Source of the DNA: Nitrososphaerota archaeon
GTDB taxonomy: Archaea; Thermoproteota; Nitrososphaeria; Nitrososphaerales; Nitrosopumilaceae
Direction: 5' to 3'
NCBI GenBank assembly: GCA_028867595.1
Contig: JAGWGB010000002.1
Coordinates: 1-64,000 of the forward strand
Length of the DNA: 64,000 bases
Part shown: piece by piece, positions 9,572-16,580 of the stretch
Numbering within the stretch: position 1 is the first letter of the stretch
Layout: each line of letters begins with the position of its first letter
Program-made: the position numbers and the translations under genes
The notes under the pieces: generated by a model
What the model was told of the DNA's origin: nothing
The model's database searches: none
What the model saw: only the letters and a program-made list of their open reading frames with translations

Positions 9572-10045
9572 TTGAGTGTTCCTACCTCAAGTCATGCATA
9601 TGGAATAGCGCTAATCGCAGTTATAGTGGGAGCAGCTGTTGGAATATCATACTATCAACAATACTATATTCCAGAACTTAATGCTAAGCCAATCATTCCA
9701 GAAAAAGTTCTTGAACCTGGTAGCAGTACGAATATAATCATAGTTCCAGGAGCTGAAAATCCTCAACAACAACAAAACTTTGTACCAAAAAAGATTGAAG
9801 CTCAACTTGGTGTAAGCAACCTAGTAATATGGAAAAATACCAGCGATTCAGCAGCACATACGGTAACTCCTGACAAGCCATTTAAGGATCTTTACAGTGG
9901 TGATTTTGGTTCCAACGGTGTAATATTGCCTGGTAAAACATACCAGTTCCTATTTACTCAAGAAGCTCAAATCACATACCATTGTGATCCTCACCCATGG
10001 ATGAAAGGAGAAATTGATGTAGTTCACGGAGCTCTTACTTCTTAG
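9572..10045 (+). CDS. Membrane-anchored blue-copper (plastocyanin-like) protein
   Basis: A 157-residue protein with an N-terminal transmembrane/signal segment (about residues 9-27) and one cupredoxin domain. The type 1 copper ligands are visible: His96 (AAHTV), Cys138, His141 and Met144 in the YHCDPHPWM loop. It would carry electrons outside the membrane, and its position directly after Rieske and cytochrome b suggests it accepts electrons from complex III or donates to the terminal oxidase, as copper proteins replace cytochrome c in Nitrososphaerota. The start is TTG, supported by the TATA spacing and by the absence of a suitable ATG before the signal anchor. Confidence 0.88.
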   Translation: MSVPTSSHAYGIALIAVIVGAAVGISYYQQYYIPELNAKPIIPEKVLEPGSSTNIIIVPGAENPQQQQNFVPKKIEAQLGVSNLVIWKNTSDSAAHTVTPDKPFKDLYSGDFGSNGVILPGKTYQFLFTQEAQITYHCDPHPWMKGEIDVVHGALTS

Positions 10046-10052
10046 TAAAAAA

Positions 10053-10403
10053 CTAGACAATTAATTTTGCAAACAAGATGTCGCTTTCAATTTCTTTATG
10101 TTCTTGTATTATTGAGGCTCTGAACTTTACATCATGTGTCTCTTTTGGCTCAAACTCAATTGAAGCTGTAAATTCAGCAGAATTTTGAGGCATATCATTT
10201 TTGTTGATAAATAATCGTGAAACATTTTGTGATATTGTCTTGTTGTTGTATGATCTGTATACAATTAACTGATTAGAATTCAATATTTGTGTATTTACAA
10301 CCACGCCGTCGTATCTTCCAGGATAATTTACCTGTATTTTGGCTTTGATTATTTCATGTGGTTTTATGTTTGAATTTTCTAGTTTTAATTCAATGTCTTT
10401 CAT
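10053..10403 (-). CDS. Conserved-looking beta-rich protein, unknown function
   Basis: A 116-residue soluble protein without a signal peptide. It alternates short hydrophobic strands and polar turns (IELKLENSNIKPHEII, AKIQVNYPGRYDGVVVNTQI), a pattern compatible with a single beta-sandwich of the arrestin/SpoOM type, but I cannot assign a family. It is convergent with the blue-copper gene (7 nt gap) and faces away from the GXGXG gene. The clear start and tight spacing argue that it is real. No catalytic residues stand out. Confidence 0.6.
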   Translation of the reverse strand: MKDIELKLENSNIKPHEIIKAKIQVNYPGRYDGVVVNTQILNSNQLIVYRSYNNKTISQNVSRLFINKNDMPQNSAEFTASIEFEPKETHDVKFRASIIQEHKEIESDILFAKLIV

Positions 10404-10486
10404 ATTATGAATCGGATAATTGTTGATAATAAATTATGGCATGACACACTTTTTTAAAACAACACTGTAAAGGCAAATTCAGAGGT

Positions 10487-11113
10487 TTGTACAAAAACTA
10501 CAAAAGGAAACAAAACATTTTACGATGTATGGACAGAGTAGATTCTAATAATACTGTATTTGCTATTGCCAAAGTTTTCCGAGAATACATTGATTATGCC
10601 AATTATCTAACTTCTGAAAATTCTTACAAATCCGCATTGTCAAAACTTGAAAACCTCAAGTTTACCATGAACGATGTGTCAACTTTTGCAGGCTTGATAG
10701 ACCGAGAACAATTCACAGCCAAGGCAAATTACTGGACAGTGGGCCTCTTCATCTCAGCAGCAATAAACAAAGTAATAACAAAAGGTGATGTTATGATGTT
10801 GGATTTTGCTATCTTGGACTATCCCGTTGATTGCATAGGCTACAGACTTGAACAAGGCAATATTACCTTACAGGGAGATGCTGGGGACTATCTTGGAGAA
10901 AACATGTCAGGCGGTGAGATAACAATACGAGGAAATGCAGGAAATTATGTCGGATATGCCATGTCAGGCGGCGAGATAACAATACAAGGAAATGCAATGG
11001 ATCACATTGGTACATACATGTCAGGTGGCATCATACATGTAAAAGGCGAAATTAGTTCCATATCTGAATCTTGTAAAGGCAGAATCTATCGTGGTATTAC
11101 ATCACTTCGATAA
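10487..11113 (+). CDS. Stand-alone GXGXG-motif protein
   Basis: A 208-residue protein with a helical N-terminal part (about 1-115) of unknown type and a C-terminal right-handed beta-helix built from about three 19-residue repeats with the signature MSGGEITI(R/Q)GNA (residues about 125-185). This GXGXG domain otherwise occurs at the end of glutamate synthase large subunits and in formylmethanofuran dehydrogenase subunit C. Neither enzyme is encoded nearby, so the role is unknown, perhaps structural or as a subunit of an unseen complex. The start is TTG at 10487 with an AT-rich TTTTTTAAAAC element about 31 nt upstream. ATG at 10529 is an alternative. Confidence 0.7.
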   Translation: MYKNYKRKQNILRCMDRVDSNNTVFAIAKVFREYIDYANYLTSENSYKSALSKLENLKFTMNDVSTFAGLIDREQFTAKANYWTVGLFISAAINKVITKGDVMMLDFAILDYPVDCIGYRLEQGNITLQGDAGDYLGENMSGGEITIRGNAGNYVGYAMSGGEITIQGNAMDHIGTYMSGGIIHVKGEISSISESCKGRIYRGITSLR

Positions 11114-11133
11114 TTTCTACAAAACAGATAAAG

Positions 11134-11208
11134 CGGGCCCGAAGGGCTTCGATCCCTTGACCACTGGATTAGAAGTCCAGCACTCTATCCATGCTGAGCT
11201 ACAGGCCC
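11134..11208 (-). tRNA. tRNA-Arg (anticodon UCU)
   Basis: Read on the minus strand, the cloverleaf closes with acceptor GGGCCTG/CGGGCCC, a D arm GTAGCTCAGC, an anticodon loop CTTCTAA giving UCU, and a T arm AAGGG-ATCGAAG-CCCTT. The discriminator is G and CCA is not encoded. No intron is seen. An AAATAAATATG element about 27 nt upstream (near 11228-11240) is a fitting TATA box. It decodes AGA/AGG. Confidence 0.95.
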
Positions 11209-11330
11209 ATGTGCACTCTAACAGGGGCATATTTATTTCTGCAAGATGACCTAAAGAACAACAACTCTATACTGGATAAGCCAAAGACCTTTTTGATGAT
11301 TTAAAATTGAACTATGCGTGATATAATTTG

Positions 11331-12314
11331 CTAAACTTGTAGAATATTCGTTTTGTTTAATTTGGGTGGAACTTTGATGTCTAGTAATCCCCGTAATCCT
11401 TTGTATCTGTTCCTTATTGTAACCTCTGTCACTCCAGCTGCCATCGCAATGACTTTTTGTGTTGTACCGTCGTTGTTTATTACACATGAGAGATACAATG
11501 CCGATGCCGCAAATCCCATTGGATCTTTTCCTGCTGTAATTTCTTTCTCGTTCGCATCTTCTAAAATTGTGAGAGCTAATCGTTTTACTTTTTCACTTAG
11601 GCCAGCCTGGCTTGATATTCTAGACATGCATTTTATTGGATCTAAAACGGGCATTGTTAAATCGAGTTCTTTTAAAAGTAACCTATAGCATCTTGATACG
11701 TCTTTTCTTTTTACGTTGACTTGGCGCGCTATCTCATTTAATGTTCTTGGCGTACCGGTATCTCTACATGCTAGATACATTGCAGCGGCAATTAATCCAG
11801 TAATCGATCTTCCTCTTGCAAGATTTTTCTCCAATGCCTTTCTGTAAATGTAGGCGGTCTTTTCTACCACTGAATAAGGTAATGCAAGTTTGTCTTTCAT
11901 TCTGTCAAGTTCGCTAAATGCCTGTCTGAAATTCCTCTCCTGAGATCCATGAGCCTGACTTCTACTATCCCATGTCCTAAGACGCGTAATGGTACTCTTC
12001 ATTGATGCTGAAAGCGGCTTACCTGTAGCATCTTTGTTATCATATCCTATTATTGTTGCAAGTCCCATGTCATGCATTGCAAGAGACATTGGTACACCAG
12101 TTCTTGTCCTATTCTCATGCTCCTCTTTTGAGAATGAATGTCTCTCTGGACCTGAATCTTCCACTTTCTCATTGATGACAAACCCGCATACTCCACAAAA
12201 TCTTTCCCCGGTCGAATCGTCAGTTACCATCGTGTTCTTTCCACAGCGAATACAACGCCTATCAATCTCATAATCTTGAAAAACCACTAAGATACGTACA
12301 AGTATAGTTCTCAT
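11331..12314 (-). CDS. tfb: Transcription initiation factor B (TFIIB homologue)
   Basis: About 327 residues. It has an N-terminal zinc ribbon (CIRCGKN and FCGVCGFV), a B-reader/linker region with ERHSFSKEEHENRTRTG, then two cyclin-like repeats (AYIYRKALEKNLARGRSITGL; LTILEDANEKEITAGKDPMG). TFB bridges TBP at the TATA box and RNA polymerase and sets the start site. The open frame extends further upstream, but the ATG at 12314 leaves a short lead before the ribbon as in other TFBs. Several TFBs usually coexist in these archaea, so this may be one of a set (family knowledge). Confidence 0.92.
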   Translation of the reverse strand: MRTILVRILVVFQDYEIDRRCIRCGKNTMVTDDSTGERFCGVCGFVINEKVEDSGPERHSFSKEEHENRTRTGVPMSLAMHDMGLATIIGYDNKDATGKPLSASMKSTITRLRTWDSRSQAHGSQERNFRQAFSELDRMKDKLALPYSVVEKTAYIYRKALEKNLARGRSITGLIAAAMYLACRDTGTPRTLNEIARQVNVKRKDVSRCYRLLLKELDLTMPVLDPIKCMSRISSQAGLSEKVKRLALTILEDANEKEITAGKDPMGFAASALYLSCVINNDGTTQKVIAMAAGVTEVTIRNRYKGLRGLLDIKVPPKLNKTNILQV

Positions 12315-12381
12315 GCAATAAGAACTGTCGTATTTCAACAAATTTCTGATTTTGATAACAACAGATAGTAAGGATAAATCT

Positions 12382-12633
12382 ATGATATTGCATAACATGA
12401 AAAACGGAAGCAGTTCTGTTGACTTGGTATGGATATCAACTAATTACTCAAGTGTCTTTTTTTCTGAAAAAGAGATAAAACGCTTCATAGGTTCATTTGT
12501 ACCAAAAAATGGAGTCATTCCAATGGGGCTAAACATAGAATTCATTGAAATGCATTTGAATAAAAAATATAGTAAAAAAGAGATTCTAAGCGCCACCCCA
12601 GACCAGCTTAAAAAAATGACTGTTTTGCCTTAA
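12382..12633 (+). CDS. Small protein of unknown function
   Basis: About 83 residues from an ATG at 12382 (a TTG at 12352 or an ATG at 12397 are alternatives). It contains a C-terminal amphipathic helix-rich segment with FIEMHLNKKYSKKEILSATP. Basic and soluble, with no signal peptide. I do not recognise the family. It is divergent from TFB and would be read from the same intergenic region. Its start is uncertain, so the 5' boundary should be treated as approximate. Confidence 0.5.
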   Translation: MILHNMKNGSSSVDLVWISTNYSSVFFSEKEIKRFIGSFVPKNGVIPMGLNIEFIEMHLNKKYSKKEILSATPDQLKKMTVLP

Positions 12634-12684
12634 GATACTTGTTCGTTTTTTGCTCTACCATAGGTATCTTAATTCTCACGCAAT

Positions 12685-12903
12685 CTATTTTTTGACTTTA
12701 TCAATTGCTTTTCTTATGATCTCTTTGAGCTCACTACGCGTCATACTTTCTACATTCTTGCCTAGGCTTGCTTCTATCTGACTAGTTAGTTCCTTCCTAA
12801 TATCGCTAAAAATACTCTGTTGAAGGCTATAATCTGATATTCCTGATTCCTTAACTGTTTGAGTAAAGACTTGCTCAATCACATCCCATGCAATTTCCTC
12901 CAT
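12685..12903 (-). CDS. Small helical protein, unknown function
   Basis: A 72-residue, entirely soluble protein predicted to be alpha-helical. It has an acidic N-terminus (MEEIAWDVIEQVF), a Ser/Glu-rich middle and a basic C-terminus ending KAIDKVKK. No known motif. It sits alone between the convergent gene at 12382 and a gene-poor stretch. Frame quality and a clean ATG support it. Confidence 0.55.
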   Translation of the reverse strand: MEEIAWDVIEQVFTQTVKESGISDYSLQQSIFSDIRKELTSQIEASLGKNVESMTRSELKEIIRKAIDKVKK

Positions 12904-13230
12904 TCTTTATAATATCCTAAGCCAAACTCACTGGCTTCAAAGTAATTAGTACAAATGTTGTGTTCTTTGTGTATTCTCTGATCTTTTTGTCATGACCAAT
13001 ATCAAAATAATTTGTAACTATCTCTTGGCTTATCTAGAATCACTCTGTTTATACAATGTTACAGTCTCTAATAAAGTGGCATAATTTGATGTTTAGTAGA
13101 AGTGCATGCAGTTGTACAGTCTAATCAATAAATTGTTTATCAAACATACCAAATTAACCAAGATCAGAACATTTGCTACTGTAAATGACCACGTGCGTCG
13201 GTTTATTAGAAACACTGGTGTAGAATTAGC
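12904..13230. other. Gene-poor intergenic stretch
   Basis: About 327 bases with no frame longer than some fifteen codons on either strand. The only element I can support is the TATA-like sequence at its right end (13201-13208), which serves the small membrane ORF. I see no tRNA, clear hairpin or repeat here. Confidence 0.5.
13201..13208 (+). promoter_or_regulatory. TATA-like element for the 38-residue membrane ORF
   Basis: GTTTATTA lies about 26 nt before the ATG at 13231, the spacing for a leaderless archaeal transcript. It supports that short frame being expressed. Confidence 0.45.
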
Positions 13231-13347
13231 ATGTCACCAACTGTAATCATCGCTGGAATGGCTGCCGTTTCAATTGCTACACTCTTATACATAAGGAGTA
13301 GAAGAGGAAAAATTTCCAAAGTAGACGCTAACACATTAAGCAAATAG
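13231..13347 (+). CDS. 38-residue single-helix membrane protein
   Basis: A short frame from ATG to TAG: an N-terminal hydrophobic helix (SPTVIIAGMAAVSIATLLYI) followed by a strongly basic RSRRGKISK stop-transfer and a short polar tail, i.e. a classic N-out/C-in single-pass microprotein. The TATA element 26 nt upstream and the textbook topology make expression likely. Function unknown; it could be a small subunit of a membrane complex (inference). Confidence 0.5.
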   Translation: MSPTVIIAGMAAVSIATLLYIRSRRGKISKVDANTLSK

Positions 13348-13479
13348 TCCTTGTCGCAAGTTTGTTTAAAATCCACTTTTTACACAAAACTAAATTGAAA
13401 AAAGCCAATGAAAAGACCTTTAATCGTATGAGTAGTGTGAGTTTGCACATCTCTTGGATTTTCTAGATCTGAGAAAGAC

Positions 13480-13553
13480 TGGAGTAACTAACCAGCTCTA
13501 CGCTATTGGTTAATTTCCTCCACCTGTGATCAGGCTTAATCATTATGTGATTA
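13480..13553 (+). other. Run of three hairpins, candidate structured RNA or convergent 3' UTR
   Basis: Three adjacent inverted repeats. An outer TGGAG/CTCCA (13480-13484 with 13518-13522) encloses TAACCA/TGGTTA (13489-13494 with 13507-13512). CCTG/CAGG (13523-13526 with 13531-13534) follows, and then TAATCA/TGATTA (13537-13542 with 13548-13553). The region lies between two convergent genes, so it could simply be overlapping terminators. An RNA gene is possible because a TTTAAAA element occurs upstream near 13364. Confidence 0.3.
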
Positions 13554-13570
13554 GATATACATATTGGTGA

Positions 13571-14416
13571 TTACAACCAATTTTTTTTATTAAGGTCTCT
13601 TTCCAACTTGAAAAGAAATTGCTGTGAATATCCTGCATAGGGCCCGAAATGATCTACTATTTTTTCATGAAGAATTGCATATTTTTTTTCCGTCAGTGAT
13701 TTACCTCCAGCACTATCAAATATTTTTGGATAGTATTTTTGTAAAATTCTATTGGTCCATCTGTCTATTGGAAAAGATTCTAGCTTGTCAAGTGAAAATA
13801 AAAGTATGCAATCCGCAATTTTATTGCCAATTCCTTTTACAGTTTTGAGAGTTTCTAAAGATGTTTTATAGTCTGTTTTTCTTATAGATTCGAATTCTAT
13901 CCTTCCAGAATTTACTGCCTTTACTGCATCTCTTACATATTTTGCTCTAAAACCAAGTCCACATGAGAGCAAGTCCTTGGTTGTTACATTCGCCAATTTT
14001 TCTGCACTTGGAAAAGTAAAAAACTCATGATTTTCAAATTCGATCTTATTTCCAAATTTGACACAAAGCCTTGTTAGCATATTTCTGATATTTCGTATTG
14101 ATGAGTTGGACGAGCATATAAAAGAGATGTAACACTGGAATGGGTCTTGTCTCAACAATCTCAAACCGGGAAACTGTCTTACTGCCTTGCCTACAAGACT
14201 ATCTTTGCTAATGGCTGATAATGTTTTTGTTATGTTATCATCTAGCCTGAAAAAATGACTGGCTTTTTTTTGGGATGATATTATTTGGAAAGGATCTTTG
14301 ATGACAAGTAGATCATCACCATTTATTCCTGCCCACATGTCTCCAATTTTATCCCATAGAAATACTTGGCCACTGTTTATGGTGTAATTCAGATTAATTG
14401 TTGAGCTAGTTTGCAT
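13571..14416 (-). CDS. ogg: 8-oxoguanine DNA glycosylase/AP lyase (OGG1-like, HhH-GPD)
   Basis: A 281-residue protein with an N-terminal OGG-type beta domain (SGQVFLWDKIGDMWAGINGD) and a C-terminal helix-hairpin-helix GPD core. The hairpin reads TVKGIGNKIADCILLFSLDK and is followed by FPIDRW, whose Asp corresponds to the conserved catalytic aspartate of the superfamily. It excises 8-oxo-dG and cleaves the abasic site. It starts 2 nt before the beta-CASP gene's stop, so the two share a transcript. Length fits archaeal Ogg proteins of the OGG1 type rather than the shorter AGOG type. Confidence 0.85.
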   Translation of the reverse strand: MQTSSTINLNYTINSGQVFLWDKIGDMWAGINGDDLLVIKDPFQIISSQKKASHFFRLDDNITKTLSAISKDSLVGKAVRQFPGLRLLRQDPFQCYISFICSSNSSIRNIRNMLTRLCVKFGNKIEFENHEFFTFPSAEKLANVTTKDLLSCGLGFRAKYVRDAVKAVNSGRIEFESIRKTDYKTSLETLKTVKGIGNKIADCILLFSLDKLESFPIDRWTNRILQKYYPKIFDSAGGKSLTEKKYAILHEKIVDHFGPYAGYSQQFLFKLERDLNKKNWL

Positions 14417-14417
14417 G

Positions 14418-15674
14418 TCATATGGATATTACATCGCCAATATTAGGCGCATGTGCATCTAATCCAAATTTTTCATGAATCTCTTCAGCAAACTTTGTAC
14501 ACGATTCGTTATCGCCATGAATTGTTAGAACTTTGGGGTTTCCTTTGATCTTTTTTATTAAATCAAATAATGAAGTTCTATCTGCATGACCTGAAAACTC
14601 AAATTGTCTTACTTCAGCTTCAGCTTTAAACTCTTTACCACGAATATTTGTCTTGCCTGTTTCCAAAAGTTTTCTTCCAGGAGTTCCCTCTCCTTGATAT
14701 GATACCAACGCTATGCCATTTTTTTTATCAAGGGAAAGATTTTGCAAGTAAAATACTGCAGAGCCGCCAACCAACATGCCTGCAGGCGAAATTATGACTG
14801 CAGGTTCGTTTAACATGCTCTTTCTTTCCTTTTCTCCCTTGACCCAAACTGCATGATTCACAGAATCTGCAAAAACCTTTGCGTCTCGTAGATATTCTGG
14901 ATATCTTAACATTATTTCATTTACCTTGACAGCCATGCCGTCCATGACAACTTTATGTTTGAATTTTGCATTCTTTAGGACGACCGCAATTTCCTGTGAT
15001 CTTTCAACTGAAAAAGCAGGAACAAAGAGCGAACCCTTTCTATCAAGCACCTCATACGCAAACTCGATAAACTTTTCCTCTGATTCTGTACGAGGCATCT
15101 GGTCTGTTTGTGAATATGTACTTTCTGTAATCAATAAATCAATTTCACCAAAATCCAAATCCGCCTCTCTTAGCATGCGTGAACCTCTGGGATTAATGTC
15201 TGCTGTATAGAATAATTTCTTATTTTGAGATTCTACAAGGACAGAAGCACCACCAAGTACATGGCCCGACTCTCGGAGCTCAAAGGAAGCATTTCCACGT
15301 TTTATTTTCTCTCTATATCCTATCTCCTTTGAATGCATCATCATCTTGGATACATCAGACAAATCATAGGTAAGACCGCTTTTTTCAAGCCGTACCATGT
15401 CCTCTATTAACAATCTTGAAAGGTCAAATGTCGGAGGAGTCGCATAAACATCTGTACTACCATTTACAAAAAGTGATGGCATGTAACCTGAGTGATCCAA
15501 GTGGGCGTGGGTTATGATCGCAGCGTTAATCTCTTGGGGGGTTACCTTAAGGGGGTAAGATGGCTCTTTCCCAAGTTCTACTCCATAATCGAGCAGAAAG
15601 CTTGCTCCGTCGCAATTGACTTGAAAGGCAGATCGGCCCACCTCTTTTGCCGCGCCTAGAACTTTAACCTGCAA
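14418..15674 (-). CDS. Beta-CASP metallo-beta-lactamase ribonuclease (aCPSF2/RNase J-like)
   Basis: A 418-residue protein with the metal-binding motif THAHLDHSG (His56, His58, Asp60, His61), a further ligand in SGHVLGG, and beta-CASP motifs toward the C-terminus (SGHADRTSLF, TIHGDNES). There are no N-terminal KH domains, which separates it from the termination factor FttA/aCPSF1 (about 630 residues). It is thus closer to aCPSF2 or archaeal RNase J, which process or degrade RNA. It is co-directional with the OGG gene, 1 nt apart. Confidence 0.88.
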   Translation of the reverse strand: MQVKVLGAAKEVGRSAFQVNCDGASFLLDYGVELGKEPSYPLKVTPQEINAAIITHAHLDHSGYMPSLFVNGSTDVYATPPTFDLSRLLIEDMVRLEKSGLTYDLSDVSKMMMHSKEIGYREKIKRGNASFELRESGHVLGGASVLVESQNKKLFYTADINPRGSRMLREADLDFGEIDLLITESTYSQTDQMPRTESEEKFIEFAYEVLDRKGSLFVPAFSVERSQEIAVVLKNAKFKHKVVMDGMAVKVNEIMLRYPEYLRDAKVFADSVNHAVWVKGEKERKSMLNEPAVIISPAGMLVGGSAVFYLQNLSLDKKNGIALVSYQGEGTPGRKLLETGKTNIRGKEFKAEAEVRQFEFSGHADRTSLFDLIKKIKGNPKVLTIHGDNESCTKFAEEIHEKFGLDAHAPNIGDVISI

Positions 15675-15761
15675 GAATTGAAAATCTTTTCAGAGTACCT
15701 TTAAACGTTTAGCGTTTGGGGGCACTGACCTGTTATATCATCCGTTAAATTTACAAAAGAC

Positions 15762-15771
15762 TTAATTATAT
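15762..15771 (+). promoter_or_regulatory. TATA element of the 73-residue gene
   Basis: TTAATTATAT is centred about 25 nt before the ATG at 15792, consistent with leaderless transcription. Confidence 0.5.
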
Positions 15772-15791
15772 CAACCAAAAATGATCTGAAC

Positions 15792-16013
15792 ATGGGTAGA
15801 ACCTTTGAACAATGGTGGAGTACTATCCCAAAAGATCTTCGAGACAAAGTCCGAAGAGGCGATGAGGGAAACAAACCATTATTGAATCAGATAAACTGGA
15901 TTTGGGTTCATAATATGATGAATCAAAAAGGTGATCTAAATCCTACATCGGCAGAATTGCTTGATTGGGTAACTTCAGGCCAGATCGAGGCAATGCGCCA
16001 AATAAAGAAGTAA
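15792..16013 (+). CDS. Small Trp-rich conserved-type protein, unknown function
   Basis: A 73-residue soluble protein, unusually rich in Trp for its size (EQWWSTIPKDLRDKVRRGD, NQINWIWVHNMMNQ, LLDWV). No signal or metal motif. It has its own TATA box and a T-rich run after the stop (about 16030-16050) that could end the transcript, so it appears to be a monocistronic, real gene. I cannot assign a function. Confidence 0.65.
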   Translation: MGRTFEQWWSTIPKDLRDKVRRGDEGNKPLLNQINWIWVHNMMNQKGDLNPTSAELLDWVTSGQIEAMRQIKK

Positions 16014-16101
16014 AAATTTCAAATTATACTTTCTTTTTGTTTTTCTTTTATCTTACAACAACAAAATAATTCTATAACTCTGTTATGAAAATTGCAGATT
16101 G

Positions 16102-16109
16102 TTTAAATA
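16102..16109 (+). promoter_or_regulatory. TATA element of the ferredoxin gene
   Basis: TTTAAATAT lies about 32 nt upstream of the ferredoxin ATG at 16137. Confidence 0.5.
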
Positions 16110-16136
16110 TCGTACCATGATTGATCAAAAGCAGAA

Positions 16137-16439
16137 ATGCCAATAGCAATACTTCCGGACGTCGATGAACAAAGATGTATAGGCTGTGCGCTATGCGTAG
16201 AGATCTGTACTTCTCTTGGCCCAGACGTTCTTCGTGTAAAGCCTGTTGAAGGCTGGAAGAGAGGTAAAGCATTCGTATTCTATCCAGAAAGATGCATCTC
16301 AGACGGTGCATGCATCGGTGTTTGCCCAACAAAGGCAATCTTTTGGATGAGACCAATGACTTACACACCTGGACAACCAGTTCCTCTCCACAAGAATGGT
16401 ATCTTCGTAAAAGGCTGGGCAGAAGACGCCGCACTTTAA
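16137..16439 (+). CDS. Dicluster ferredoxin
   Basis: A 100-residue protein with two Cys-rich cluster motifs: CIGCALCVEIC (residues about 16-26) and CISDGACIGVCPTKA, in which the spacing C-x5-C-x3-CP differs from the standard CxxCxxCxxxCP. One 4Fe-4S cluster is secure; the other may be 3Fe-4S or 4Fe-4S. It is a soluble electron carrier, in this lineage plausibly a partner of 2-oxoacid:ferredoxin oxidoreductases. Monocistronic, with its own TATA box and a T-rich terminator after the stop. Confidence 0.88.
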   Translation: MPIAILPDVDEQRCIGCALCVEICTSLGPDVLRVKPVEGWKRGKAFVFYPERCISDGACIGVCPTKAIFWMRPMTYTPGQPVPLHKNGIFVKGWAEDAAL

Positions 16440-16456
16440 ACGAAGACGTTCTACCA

Positions 16457-16476
16457 TTTTTTCTTATTTTTTATTT
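16457..16476 (+). terminator. Poly-T terminator after the ferredoxin gene
   Basis: Two runs of T (TTTTTTCTTATTTTTTATTT) begin 18 nt after the stop without a preceding GC-rich hairpin, the usual archaeal termination signal. Confidence 0.5.
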
Positions 16477-16580
16477 CAATAACTAATCTGAATTAAATTT
16501 CAAACATGAATTGTAGTTACATAATCTGTTAACAAACTAATTTTTTCTAAAGACTTCTTGACTTGAAATGAATTTCTCAA

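Noticed and set aside
14926-15210. Antisense frame in the beta-CASP nuclease gene
   Set aside because: It has no start signal of its own and lies wholly within conserved motifs of the opposite strand.
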